Below, piece by piece: positions 31,056 through 37,320 of a stretch of DNA of 37,320 bases (positions are counted from its first letter, which is position 1; every line of letters begins with the position of its first letter). Under the pieces are notes generated by a model. The model was not told the origin of the DNA, searched no databases, and was given only the letters and a program-made list of their open reading frames with translations. Location: the IMG/VR virus record IMGVR_UViG_3300044855_000071, positions 1-37,320 of that record; one strand, written 5' to 3'. A program made the position numbers and the translations under genes. Source of the stretch: a virus.

Positions 31056-31975
31056 TGGATAACCTACCAACAAATCAGAGTAACCAGCACGCCTCTAGCG
31101 GGGTCGTGTTGGTTGCTTTTGGTAAGCCGCAGTACTATTGGGCGGCTTATAATTTAGCCTATTCTATTAAGCGATTTAACGCAGCTATTAACGTTGCGCT
31201 TGTTTGCGATACTAAAGAACGGGCGTGCTATTATTGCACCGACTTATTAGGCTATATAAACGAATTTATAGAGCTACCCGAGGCGCATATTTACACCAAT
31301 AAAAAGATAGACCCCGGCAAAGCAAAGGTTTTATTATACGATTATTTGCCTTACGATAACAATCTATACTTAGACGTCGACGCGGTATGCCTAAAGGATT
31401 TACAGCCGTTAATTGATAGCTGCATAAATTCCGGCGCACCGTTTTTAACGCGCGTAGTGGGCGAACATAACATTAAGCAGGGACGCGATTTTAAAGCCAT
31501 GCAGTGGGCGTGGGCGGATGAACTATGGCAGCACTTCGGGCTAAATAAAAACGACGTTATTTACGCTATAAACAGTTCTATTCAATTCATTAAAAAGAGC
31601 GAAACAGCCGAGGCGATTTACCGCACCGCTGCGGATTTATATTTAAACAACCCTATGCCAATTTATAAGCTACGAATGAAGTGGGGCGGCGGTCAACCCG
31701 ACGAACTATATTTTAACGTAGCGTTTGGCAAAACAGGCTATAAGCCTAAAGACGTGAACGCGATATGTTTTCAAATGGGTAAAGAGTATTCGTATAAGCA
31801 AATCGAAGAACTATACTACCTTATGAGCTATTACGGTGGCAAGGGCTTTACACCTAGCTTTTACATAGACTGGCTCGATAGGAAATTAAAACAATGGATG
31901 GAAGCCGACGGCAAACAGCATAAGTATTTTATTCACCGCATAACAGACCATAAACATGCAGACCCAAAACGCTAA
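31055..31975 (+). CDS. Glycosyltransferase, GT-A fold (GT8-like)
   Basis: This 306-residue protein has the plan of GT8-like nucleotide-sugar transferases: an N-terminal strand GVVLVAFGKPQYYWAAYNLA, the metal-binding DxD in NNLYLDVDAVCL (D107, D109), and a downstream GGGQPDELYFN acceptor-site motif. No membrane segment is seen, so it acts in the cytoplasm. It is coupled to the tail-tube gene, which suggests that a virion protein or phage-modified host glycan is the substrate. Substrate and sugar cannot be read from the sequence. Confidence 0.75.
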   Translation: MDNLPTNQSNQHASSGVVLVAFGKPQYYWAAYNLAYSIKRFNAAINVALVCDTKERACYYCTDLLGYINEFIELPEAHIYTNKKIDPGKAKVLLYDYLPYDNNLYLDVDAVCLKDLQPLIDSCINSGAPFLTRVVGEHNIKQGRDFKAMQWAWADELWQHFGLNKNDVIYAINSSIQFIKKSETAEAIYRTAADLYLNNPMPIYKLRMKWGGGQPDELYFNVAFGKTGYKPKDVNAICFQMGKEYSYKQIEELYYLMSYYGGKGFTPSFYIDWLDRKLKQWMEADGKQHKYFIHRITDHKHADPKR

Positions 31976-32570
31976 AGAAAAACCGAAAACTAAAAAGCCG
32001 TATAAGCCGAAAGCTAAAAAGGAAAACAAGGAGTATGTTTATGCGCTCGAACCGCTACCCGAAAAAACGGCAAATAACGCGCCGTGGGAGTCCGAGCATG
32101 AAGTAGGTATGTTATTAGCCGCCTTAATTAAAACGAGCGGTTTTAATAGCGTATTAGACCTCGGAACGTACACGGGTAAAACTACCGACGCCATGCTTCA
32201 GGCGCTACCCGAAAACGGAAGTATTATAAGCGTCGATATAGAAGACCATAGGGGCGAAGTGTTTAAGGAAATTTGCGGCTTTGATACGCGCATTAAATAT
32301 ATTTTGGGCGATAGTATTGAAACATGCAAAAGCCTATACGGTCAAAAGTTCGATTTAATATTTGTGGATACGGTACACGAATGGAGCTACGCGCTACCCG
32401 AATTTAAGGCTATTGAATTACTTATAAATAAGGGCGGCGTTTTGGCGTACCACGACTCAATTAAATTCGAGGGTATCGAGCGCTTAATGAATTACGCTAA
32501 GGTTTTTGGATATAACGCCGTAACGATTAATACACCCGCCGGAAACGGTTTAACCTTTTTACAGAAATGA
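31956..32570 (+). CDS. Class I SAM-dependent methyltransferase (Methyltransf_24-like)
   Basis: This 204-residue enzyme has motif I VLDLGTYTGKTT (67-77), motif II IISVDIED (90-97), FDLIFVDTVHEW (132-143) and GGVLAYHDS (160-168), a plan found in small-molecule and sugar O-methyltransferases. The N-terminal 25 residues are Lys-rich. It overlaps the glycosyltransferase gene by 20 bases, so the two probably act on one target, for example by methylating a transferred sugar. DNA methyltransferase motifs are absent. Confidence 0.75.
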   Translation: MQTQNAKEKPKTKKPYKPKAKKENKEYVYALEPLPEKTANNAPWESEHEVGMLLAALIKTSGFNSVLDLGTYTGKTTDAMLQALPENGSIISVDIEDHRGEVFKEICGFDTRIKYILGDSIETCKSLYGQKFDLIFVDTVHEWSYALPEFKAIELLINKGGVLAYHDSIKFEGIERLMNYAKVFGYNAVTINTPAGNGLTFLQK

Positions 32571-32644
32571 AAACTAACTTTTGCAGAACCCGCTCTTGCG
32601 GCTCAAACATTATAGACAAACCAACCGTTAAAAGTATTGCGTAA
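32567..32644 (+). CDS. 25-residue peptide coupled to both neighbours
   Basis: The frame starts by ATGA overlap with the methyltransferase stop and ends by TAATG overlap with the portal start. It encodes a basic peptide with two Cys (NFCRTRSCGSNIIDK). Such tight junctions argue for translation, though the peptide could also be just a ribosome bridge to the portal gene. No family is recognised. Confidence 0.45.
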   Translation: MKTNFCRTRSCGSNIIDKPTVKSIA

Positions 32645-34548
32645 TGGCACTAACACAAGACGAAGTTAGCCGCGTTGTTAACCGCTTTGCCGCCATGTAT
32701 AAAGGGTGGGAAAGCGCCGCAGCAAAGCACCCTATAAACCCGATAACAAAACAGCGCACGGGCGTAAGTCAATATCCTGAATATTGGGATGGCTATAACT
32801 ACGCGGCTAAAATGTACGATAGCATTTTACCACACGCCCGACCCGACGTTTACCCTGAACACCTGTTAAGCGTTCGCGCCCCTAACCAAACAGAGGCGCA
32901 GGCGCAATACATTAAGGCGAATTATAAGCCTACAACGTTAAGCGTATTCGAGGACTTTAAGGCTACTATAAGCCGGGCGTTTGCGGACCAGAACTGGTCC
33001 ATTCGGTACAACCCCGAAACCGAACCTATTTTCGGTAACGATACTTTTCAAAGCTACGTAAATACTGAAATAGAAAAGTTTACTAGCGTTGAGGCGTTCG
33101 TTAAGTCGATGCTGCCAACGCTAAAGCTAATCGACGCTAACGGTATTATAGCGATTGAACCCGAAGAAATTGAAACAACCGAAAACGAAATAGGCGAAGA
33201 AATAATAAGCAACGAGCTATTAAAGCCGTACCCGCATTACTATTCCTGTAAGTCAATCGTAGGGCAAAAGTTCGGCGAATACTATTTAGTTATTACCGAC
33301 GATAAAAGCCGCGTTCGTGTAGGCTCTAAAGACGAAATGAGCGGGCTTATATTAGAGCTTTACGATAACGAGAATATATGGAAAATAGCGCAATATGGCA
33401 AGCGTTCAGAAATGCAATTCAGCGAGCCTGTATTATACTTTAATCACGAACTCGGATATGTACCATGCGAAAAGCTAAAGGGTACGCCGCAAATGATTAA
33501 TAGCGAAATAGCTTTTCAATCGCCGTTTATTACCGCCGTGCCTTTGCTCGACCAAGTAATACTAGACGAAAGTTACCTACAAATTAGCAAGGCTACTAGC
33601 TCATTCCCGTACATGGTAGCGCTAGGTGAAATATGCGACTTTACCGACCGCGAGGGTAACAAGTGTCAGGACGGGCAAATATTTGACCCAGTTAACGGGG
33701 GCTTTAGAACGTGCGGCTCGTGTTCAGGTAGCGGCGTTCGTTCGCGCTTTAGCCCGACGGGCGTTATGCTTATTAAACCTAAGACCTCGTTAAGCGACGG
33801 CGATACGTTAAGCGGCGAGTATCTAAAATTCGTTTCGCCTCCTTTAGATACGCTAAACTTTTTACGCAGCGAAATAGATACGCAGTTAAAAAAGAGCCGC
33901 CAAATATTGCACCTACCTAGCTCGGACGAAAGCGGCACGGTAGGCGAAGCGTCAACCGCTACGGGTTCGCTAAATAAAATGCGGGCGTTATATGCCTTTA
34001 TTAAACCTATATCCGACCAGCTATTTGGCTTATATGAGTTTATGCTAATTACAATCGGGCGTATGCGTTACGGCGAATACTTCGGCGGCGTTAATCTTAT
34101 ATACCCTACAACGTTCGATATTAGCACCCCTAGCGATTATTTGGCTATAATAGCCGAGGGCATTAAGGCGGGCGTACCCCCTGCGGTAACTTATAGCAAC
34201 GTTTATAACTACATTAAAGCTATTCACTTTACCGACGAAGAAACAAGTGCTATTTACGATTTAATTGTAAATGCCGACGAATTGCTGTTAATGAGTAGCG
34301 CGGATATATTCGCCCGCTTAAATAACGGCACGGTTGAAAAATGGCAGGACGTTTTACACCACAGCGCCCCTCAGTTAATAATGGAGCTTATTCGTAGCTA
34401 TTTACCAACCGATGAAGCGCCGCGTTTTGTCGATTTACCAATGGGCGAACAGGTGGCGCAGCTGCGGGCGTTATCCGCTAGTAAGGTAGCCGAACAATTA
34501 GACCCTATTCAACAAGTACAACGGGAGTTATTAAATGGCATCGCTTGA
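32644..34548 (+). CDS. Portal protein
   Basis: This 634-residue protein forms the dodecameric portal. Its size, its place before the MuF-like and scaffold genes and its motifs support this: a long N-terminal domain, FVSPPLDTLNFLRSEID in the wing/stem region, and the helix-rich C-terminus (EQLDPIQQVQRELL). A Cys cluster (C331, C341, C357, C360, the last two as CGSC) forms a zinc-ribbon-like insertion of about 40 residues. The gene overlaps the next by 14 bases. Confidence 0.8.
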   Translation: MALTQDEVSRVVNRFAAMYKGWESAAAKHPINPITKQRTGVSQYPEYWDGYNYAAKMYDSILPHARPDVYPEHLLSVRAPNQTEAQAQYIKANYKPTTLSVFEDFKATISRAFADQNWSIRYNPETEPIFGNDTFQSYVNTEIEKFTSVEAFVKSMLPTLKLIDANGIIAIEPEEIETTENEIGEEIISNELLKPYPHYYSCKSIVGQKFGEYYLVITDDKSRVRVGSKDEMSGLILELYDNENIWKIAQYGKRSEMQFSEPVLYFNHELGYVPCEKLKGTPQMINSEIAFQSPFITAVPLLDQVILDESYLQISKATSSFPYMVALGEICDFTDREGNKCQDGQIFDPVNGGFRTCGSCSGSGVRSRFSPTGVMLIKPKTSLSDGDTLSGEYLKFVSPPLDTLNFLRSEIDTQLKKSRQILHLPSSDESGTVGEASTATGSLNKMRALYAFIKPISDQLFGLYEFMLITIGRMRYGEYFGGVNLIYPTTFDISTPSDYLAIIAEGIKAGVPPAVTYSNVYNYIKAIHFTDEETSAIYDLIVNADELLLMSSADIFARLNNGTVEKWQDVLHHSAPQLIMELIRSYLPTDEAPRFVDLPMGEQVAQLRALSASKVAEQLDPIQQVQRELLNGIA

Positions 34549-35446
34549 CGAACTAGTTAAAAAGAAATTAGCGCTTTACGAGAGTATCCCCGAAAAGCTA
34601 GCAACGCAAGCTGAACGGGCGCAACGTGCAAGCTGGGAAAAGGTGCTACCGTTAATCGAAGAAATGGATACCGACGCCAACGGTAATATAACGCAAACCG
34701 AAGATAACATACGGCGTATAGGCATAATAGCCGAAGAATTAAATAAGAGCCTCGCGGGCGGCGAATACCGCGACGCCGTTCAGGATTTTTTAGGGTCAAT
34801 AGACGATAGTGTAAACCTAACGAATGAAATAGCGCAAGAGTTTGAGCGCGGTTTCGAGCCTACCAACGCCCAAAGGCAATTAGTACAAATATCAAAGCAA
34901 AACGCTATAACCTCTTTTTTCGGTAGCGGCTTACGCGACCGCGTTACGCAGCCCTTTATTGAGCAGCTAACGGCTAACATAGCAGCACGCGCCCCGTTGC
35001 GCGAAGCTGTTAAGGCTTTAAAAATGCAGGTCGTAGGCGACGCGAATTTAGACGGCAAATTATTAAGCAACGTTAAAAGCGTAGCATATACAGCGCAAGC
35101 GGTCGCCGACCGTAGTTACTCAGCTGCGGTTAACGAGGATTTAGGCATACAATGGTTTAGGTATGCGGGCGGCGATATACCCACTACGCGCCCATTTTGC
35201 GACCATAGAAAAGGGCAAATATTCCATAAGAAAGAAATAGAGGCGTGGGGTCGCGGCAATAACAGCGCGGGTATAAACGATATTCGCGAGGGTACATGGG
35301 CGGGTCGTATAGACGGCACGGACGAAAAAACGATTTTTACCTTTGTAGGCGGCTGGAATTGCCGCCATAATTTAGTACCCGTTACCGAGCGGCGCGTACC
35401 CGACGAAGTAAAGGCAAGAGCACGAGCTGAGGGGTATATTGATTAA
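34535..35446 (+). CDS. Minor head protein, SPP1 gp7/MuF-like
   Basis: This 303-residue protein follows the portal gene, as MuF-type proteins do. The N-terminal part is helical and charged. The C-terminal part carries the family's signature: FRYAGGDIPTTRPFCDHRKGQ, then a WGRGNN segment, and GWNCRHNLVPV at the end. MuF proteins are packaged in few copies with the portal. No toxin domain is fused here. Confidence 0.75.
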   Translation: MASLDELVKKKLALYESIPEKLATQAERAQRASWEKVLPLIEEMDTDANGNITQTEDNIRRIGIIAEELNKSLAGGEYRDAVQDFLGSIDDSVNLTNEIAQEFERGFEPTNAQRQLVQISKQNAITSFFGSGLRDRVTQPFIEQLTANIAARAPLREAVKALKMQVVGDANLDGKLLSNVKSVAYTAQAVADRSYSAAVNEDLGIQWFRYAGGDIPTTRPFCDHRKGQIFHKKEIEAWGRGNNSAGINDIREGTWAGRIDGTDEKTIFTFVGGWNCRHNLVPVTERRVPDEVKARARAEGYID

Positions 35447-35453
35447 ATAAAAA

Positions 35454-35472
35454 GGGCGGTGGTTAGCCGCCC
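35454..35472. terminator. Convergent hairpin behind the MuF gene and cassette C
   Basis: Read leftward it is GGGCGGCTAACCACCGCCC followed by TTTTTATTT, a good terminator for cassette C. Read rightward it ends the portal/MuF transcript but lacks a T run. It is one base away from the cassette B hairpin and two from that of cassette A. Confidence 0.75.
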
Positions 35473-35478
35473 GGTTGG

Positions 35479-35700
35479 TTAGAATAAAGAGCAGATTTCG
35501 TTTGATGTTTGAATATTAAATCTTTCGCAATAAATTTCTAACTCTTTTGAAAGCGAATCAAATTGCTCAATTGTAATTGTATTTAATCGAAGAGAAATAC
35601 AAAGGCGATAAGCATATTCAAATGAGTTAATTGATTCGCCTACTTCGTACATTTCAAGTATTGCATCTCGACGATTTTTAAATGGTTGTGTTGTTGTCAT
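35479..35700 (-). CDS. Cassette C protein, small and unrecognised
   Basis: This leftward 73-residue protein is acidic and helical (DAILEMYEVGESINSFEYAY, EQFDSLSKELEIYCERF). It has a promoter of the cassette family (35732-35761) and a cassette-type hairpin. Codon use is A/T-rich and unlike the flanking head genes. It is a moron-like insertion in the head operon, between MuF and scaffold. The function is unknown; early expression against host or defence is inferred from the promoter. Confidence 0.7.
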   Translation of the reverse strand: MTTTQPFKNRRDAILEMYEVGESINSFEYAYRLCISLRLNTITIEQFDSLSKELEIYCERFNIQTSNEICSLF

Positions 35701-35731
35701 GGCTTTATGTTTTTATCGTTGTTTTGTTTGA

Positions 35732-35761
35732 CAAATGTATAACTATTATTTGAATGTGCAA
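35732..35761 (-). promoter_or_regulatory. Cassette promoter C (repeated promoter family)
   Basis: Read leftward it begins with TTGCA, carries TCAAA in the spacer and ends in TTATACATTTG. It matches promoter A at 26 of 30 bases and promoter B at 24 of 30. The -33 and -7 boxes are 19 bases apart. Upstream, ATTTTTGTT is also shared with promoter B. Confidence 0.85.
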
Positions 35762-35825
35762 CACGCAAACAAAAATAAATACAAAAAAAATTATAATCGA
35801 CTGAAAACGTAGGCAATAAATTTAA

Positions 35826-35857
35826 TTTGCTTTTGAAACCGTAATACACTAATTTTA
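35826..35857 (+). promoter_or_regulatory. Possible promoter of the scaffold operon
   Basis: TTTG at 35826-35829 and TAATTTTA (35850-35857, one mismatch to TAnnTTTG) are 20 bases apart. The start codon at 35862 is so close that the mRNA would be leaderless. Confidence 0.4.
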
Positions 35858-35861
35858 CAGC

Positions 35862-36065
35862 ATGTTTTACGTTATGCCGAACGGCGATATTAAACACGCT
35901 ACGGGAATACTAGCAGCGTTATTAGTTAAGCGCGGCGGGCGACCTTTGGAATTAAAACCTATAAATTTAATATATGCCATTAAACGAGAAAGAAGCGTTG
36001 GAGCTTCTACAATTTCTAAACCTAAACGAAGCCGAAAACCTAGAAGCGGCAAAGGAAAAGTTTGA
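35862..36065 (+). CDS. Small basic protein overlapping the scaffold gene
   Basis: This 67-residue frame fills the space before the scaffold gene and overlaps its first 92 bases. The N-terminal part (MPNGDIKHATGILAALLVKRGGRPLEL) has phage-like codon use. The C-terminal part is highly basic (SKPKRSRKPRSGKGKV), which may partly reflect the overlapping frame. Without this gene, about 110 bases would be empty. No family is recognised. Confidence 0.5.
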   Translation: MFYVMPNGDIKHATGILAALLVKRGGRPLELKPINLIYAIKRERSVGASTISKPKRSRKPRSGKGKV

Positions 36066-36795
36066 ACAAACCTACGTCGAGTCTAAAGAACTAAGCGGCA
36101 AAATTGGTAAGCTAACGGGTACTATTGCCAACGTTACGCGCAAGGCATTTGAGCCGTTTGGTGTTACATTAAGCGAGGACGATTTTAAAGATAAAAAGGT
36201 TGAAGACGTTATACGCAGCGCCTCAGACCGCGCCCGTGCTGAATACGAAAAGAAACAAACCGAATGGGAACAACGCGCAACGGCTTCGGGTAGCGAGGAA
36301 CTGGTTAAGGAATGGGAAAAGAAATACAAAACCCTAGAGCGCAAAGTAACCGAAGTGGACACCGCACGGCAGGACGCTATAAACCAATTTGAACAATTTA
36401 AAATCAAAGTAACCGAAGACCAGCGCAACGCTAAAATTAACTCAACCTTTGAGCGTGAACTAGCGGCGTTGAAGCTAGACCCCTCGGCAAATGAATTAAC
36501 GATACGTGGATTTAAAAGCGCTATAAGCGATAAATACCAGCTCGATATAGAGGACGACGGCAACTTTGTTGTTAAGGATAAAAGCAGCGGCGAACGCCTT
36601 AAATCGAAAGAAAAAGCGGGTACGTTCCTAAACCTTTCGGACGTGCTATTAAAAGAGGCTACCGAGGCGGGTATTATTCAGAAGAACCCACAAGCGGGCA
36701 AACCAATGCCACGCCCCGGGGCTATTATACCGCAATTAGAAACGGCGGCGGATAAAAAGGTAAAAGGCGTTAACCCTCGATTTTTCGCGAAATGA
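35974..36795 (+). CDS. Head scaffold protein (predicted)
   Basis: This 273-residue protein is very charged and mostly coiled coil (about 15-150, for example KKYKTLERKVTEVDTARQ). The C-terminus is Pro/Lys-rich (GKPMPRPGAIIPQL, then KVKGVNPRFFAK), as in scaffolds that bind the capsid protein by a basic tail. It lies before the major capsid gene on the circle. No protease is encoded nearby, so the scaffold may leave the prohead uncut. Confidence 0.75.
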   Translation: MPLNEKEALELLQFLNLNEAENLEAAKEKFEQTYVESKELSGKIGKLTGTIANVTRKAFEPFGVTLSEDDFKDKKVEDVIRSASDRARAEYEKKQTEWEQRATASGSEELVKEWEKKYKTLERKVTEVDTARQDAINQFEQFKIKVTEDQRNAKINSTFERELAALKLDPSANELTIRGFKSAISDKYQLDIEDDGNFVVKDKSSGERLKSKEKAGTFLNLSDVLLKEATEAGIIQKNPQAGKPMPRPGAIIPQLETAADKKVKGVNPRFFAK

Positions 36796-36941
36796 GCCTA
36801 CGTAAAGCTATTCATATTTTAGAGCTGCATAATAACTGGCGCAGGGGTATTGAAAGCGAAATGGTAAACCCAGTAGAGCTAGGGCATGCAATAGATGTTA
36901 TTTTAAAACACGCTAAAAAAACTATGTATGCCAACGTATGA
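36792..36941 (+). CDS. 49-residue protein of a widespread small phage family
   Basis: It overlaps the scaffold stop (ATGA) and the next gene by 14 bases. The pattern of an N-terminal helix, NNWRRG, Pro and GHAIDVILKH is one I recognise from many phages (consensus LxxAIxxLExxNxWRRG). The function is unknown. Confidence 0.65.
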   Translation: MSLRKAIHILELHNNWRRGIESEMVNPVELGHAIDVILKHAKKTMYANV

Positions 36942-37200
36942 GGGTTTTAATGTAACGGCTTCAGACCGCGAGGGTAAAAAGTATAAAGCCGTAGATAGCG
37001 ACGGTAACGAAATTCACTTCGGGGCGTCGGGCTTCAGGATTAAGCCCGGTACTGATGCGGGTAACTCTTACTGCGCCCGTAGCGCTGGCATACCCGCCCC
37101 GCGCGGTTCGGCTAATTGGTGGGCGCGTCAATTATGGAGCTGCGAGGGTAAGCGTTCAGTAAGCGAAAAACCTTTTTTTGGAAAAATCGAATTACCTTAA
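36928..37200 (+). CDS. Conserved small phage protein
   Basis: This 90-residue protein has the pattern KKYKAVDSDGNEIHFGASGF, then GNSYCARSAGI, then NWWARQLWSCEGKRS, which recurs in structural regions of unrelated phages; its role is unknown. It is the last gene of the rightward structural operon. Its final 26 bases lie in the terminal repeat, and the promoter at 37201 starts right behind its stop codon. Confidence 0.75.
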   Translation: MPTYEGFNVTASDREGKKYKAVDSDGNEIHFGASGFRIKPGTDAGNSYCARSAGIPAPRGSANWWARQLWSCEGKRSVSEKPFFGKIELP

Positions 37201-37320
37201 TATATTTGTAGAGTCGTATTCATACTCTTAGGGATTTTGAGTTAAGAAAAGGCGGGTTTCGTACCCGCTTTTTTTATTTATATTTATCCCTAGTCATAAT
37301 TCGCGAACCGCCGCCAATAA
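37175..37320. repeat. Terminal direct repeat, right copy
   Basis: This is the second copy of bases 1-146 (offset 37174), with T at 37301 where the left copy has G at 127. The first 126 bases are identical, the remaining 19 match after the mismatch. Confidence 0.95.
37274..37320 (-). CDS. GIY-YIG endonuclease, C-terminal fragment (repeat copy)
   Basis: This is the redundant copy of the last 15 codons of the gene at 100-474, cut by the end of the window. It is not a second gene. It carries CGA instead of CGC for the Arg near the end. Confidence 0.9.
   Translation of the reverse strand, partial: IGGGSRIMTRDKYK

Noticed and set aside
36072-36563. Leftward open frame opposite the scaffold gene
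   Set aside because: It is a mirror frame of a coiled-coil gene, with Ser/Leu-rich composition and no recognisable domain.
1-37320. Lysogeny module
   Set aside because: No integrase, recombinase, partition gene or classical repressor-antirepressor pair was found; the HTH protein at 12500 alone is not sufficient evidence.

Overview
The window is one complete genome of a tailed dsDNA phage, almost certainly a siphovirus infecting a member of the Bacteroidetes. Nearly every upstream region carries the Bacteroidetes-type -7 box TAnnTTTG, often with a TTTG -33 box 18-20 bases upstream. Shine-Dalgarno sites are mostly absent and many starts follow A-rich leaders. The tail fibres carry modules typical of Bacteroidetes phages. 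Bases 1-146 repeat at 37175-37320 with one synonymous mismatch, so the map is circular (unique length about 37,174 bp) or has a short terminal redundancy. No integrase, tRNA, CRISPR array or phage DNA polymerase was seen; a lytic phage that borrows the host polymerase is the simplest reading.

Layout on the circular map. (1) 1-850: an inverted island with a GIY-YIG endonuclease and a small unknown gene, wedged between the scaffold and capsid genes, plus two candidate small RNAs. (2) 1057-7724: major capsid protein, connector/neck proteins, a large neck or tail-fibre fusion, and a receptor-binding cluster whose base usage differs from the core. (3) 7726-10296: lysis region with a GH24 lysozyme, a holin candidate and membrane proteins, together with a PAS plus histidine-kinase dimerisation protein that has no ATPase domain. 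(4) 10321-20842: early/replication region with an SSB-like protein, an HTH protein, a RecB-type exonuclease, a VRR-NUC nuclease, an SNF2-type helicase, a DNA methyltransferase, an initiator-like protein with 18-bp iterons, and a DnaB helicase. (5) 20872-30426: small terminase-like protein, TerL, tail chaperones, tape measure and tail-tip proteins. (6) 30519-37200: tail tube, a glycosyltransferase and SAM methyltransferase pair, portal, MuF-like head protein and scaffold.

Most core genes run on the + strand and overlap as ATGA or TAATG, which indicates long translationally coupled operons. Late transcription of the two most abundant virion proteins (capsid and tail tube) is served by their own promoters and by leaders that share a small stem-loop.

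The strongest unexplained signals are these. Three stand-alone cassettes (10321-10707, 17382-17968, and 35454-35761 on the - strand) share an almost identical promoter and an almost identical 19-nt terminator hairpin around three unrelated small genes. The leader of the initiator gene folds into two hairpins whose loops are complementary over 8 nt. A roughly 100-nt antisense-strand RNA has a terminator loop that pairs with its own 5' region. The phage also carries half of a histidine kinase.
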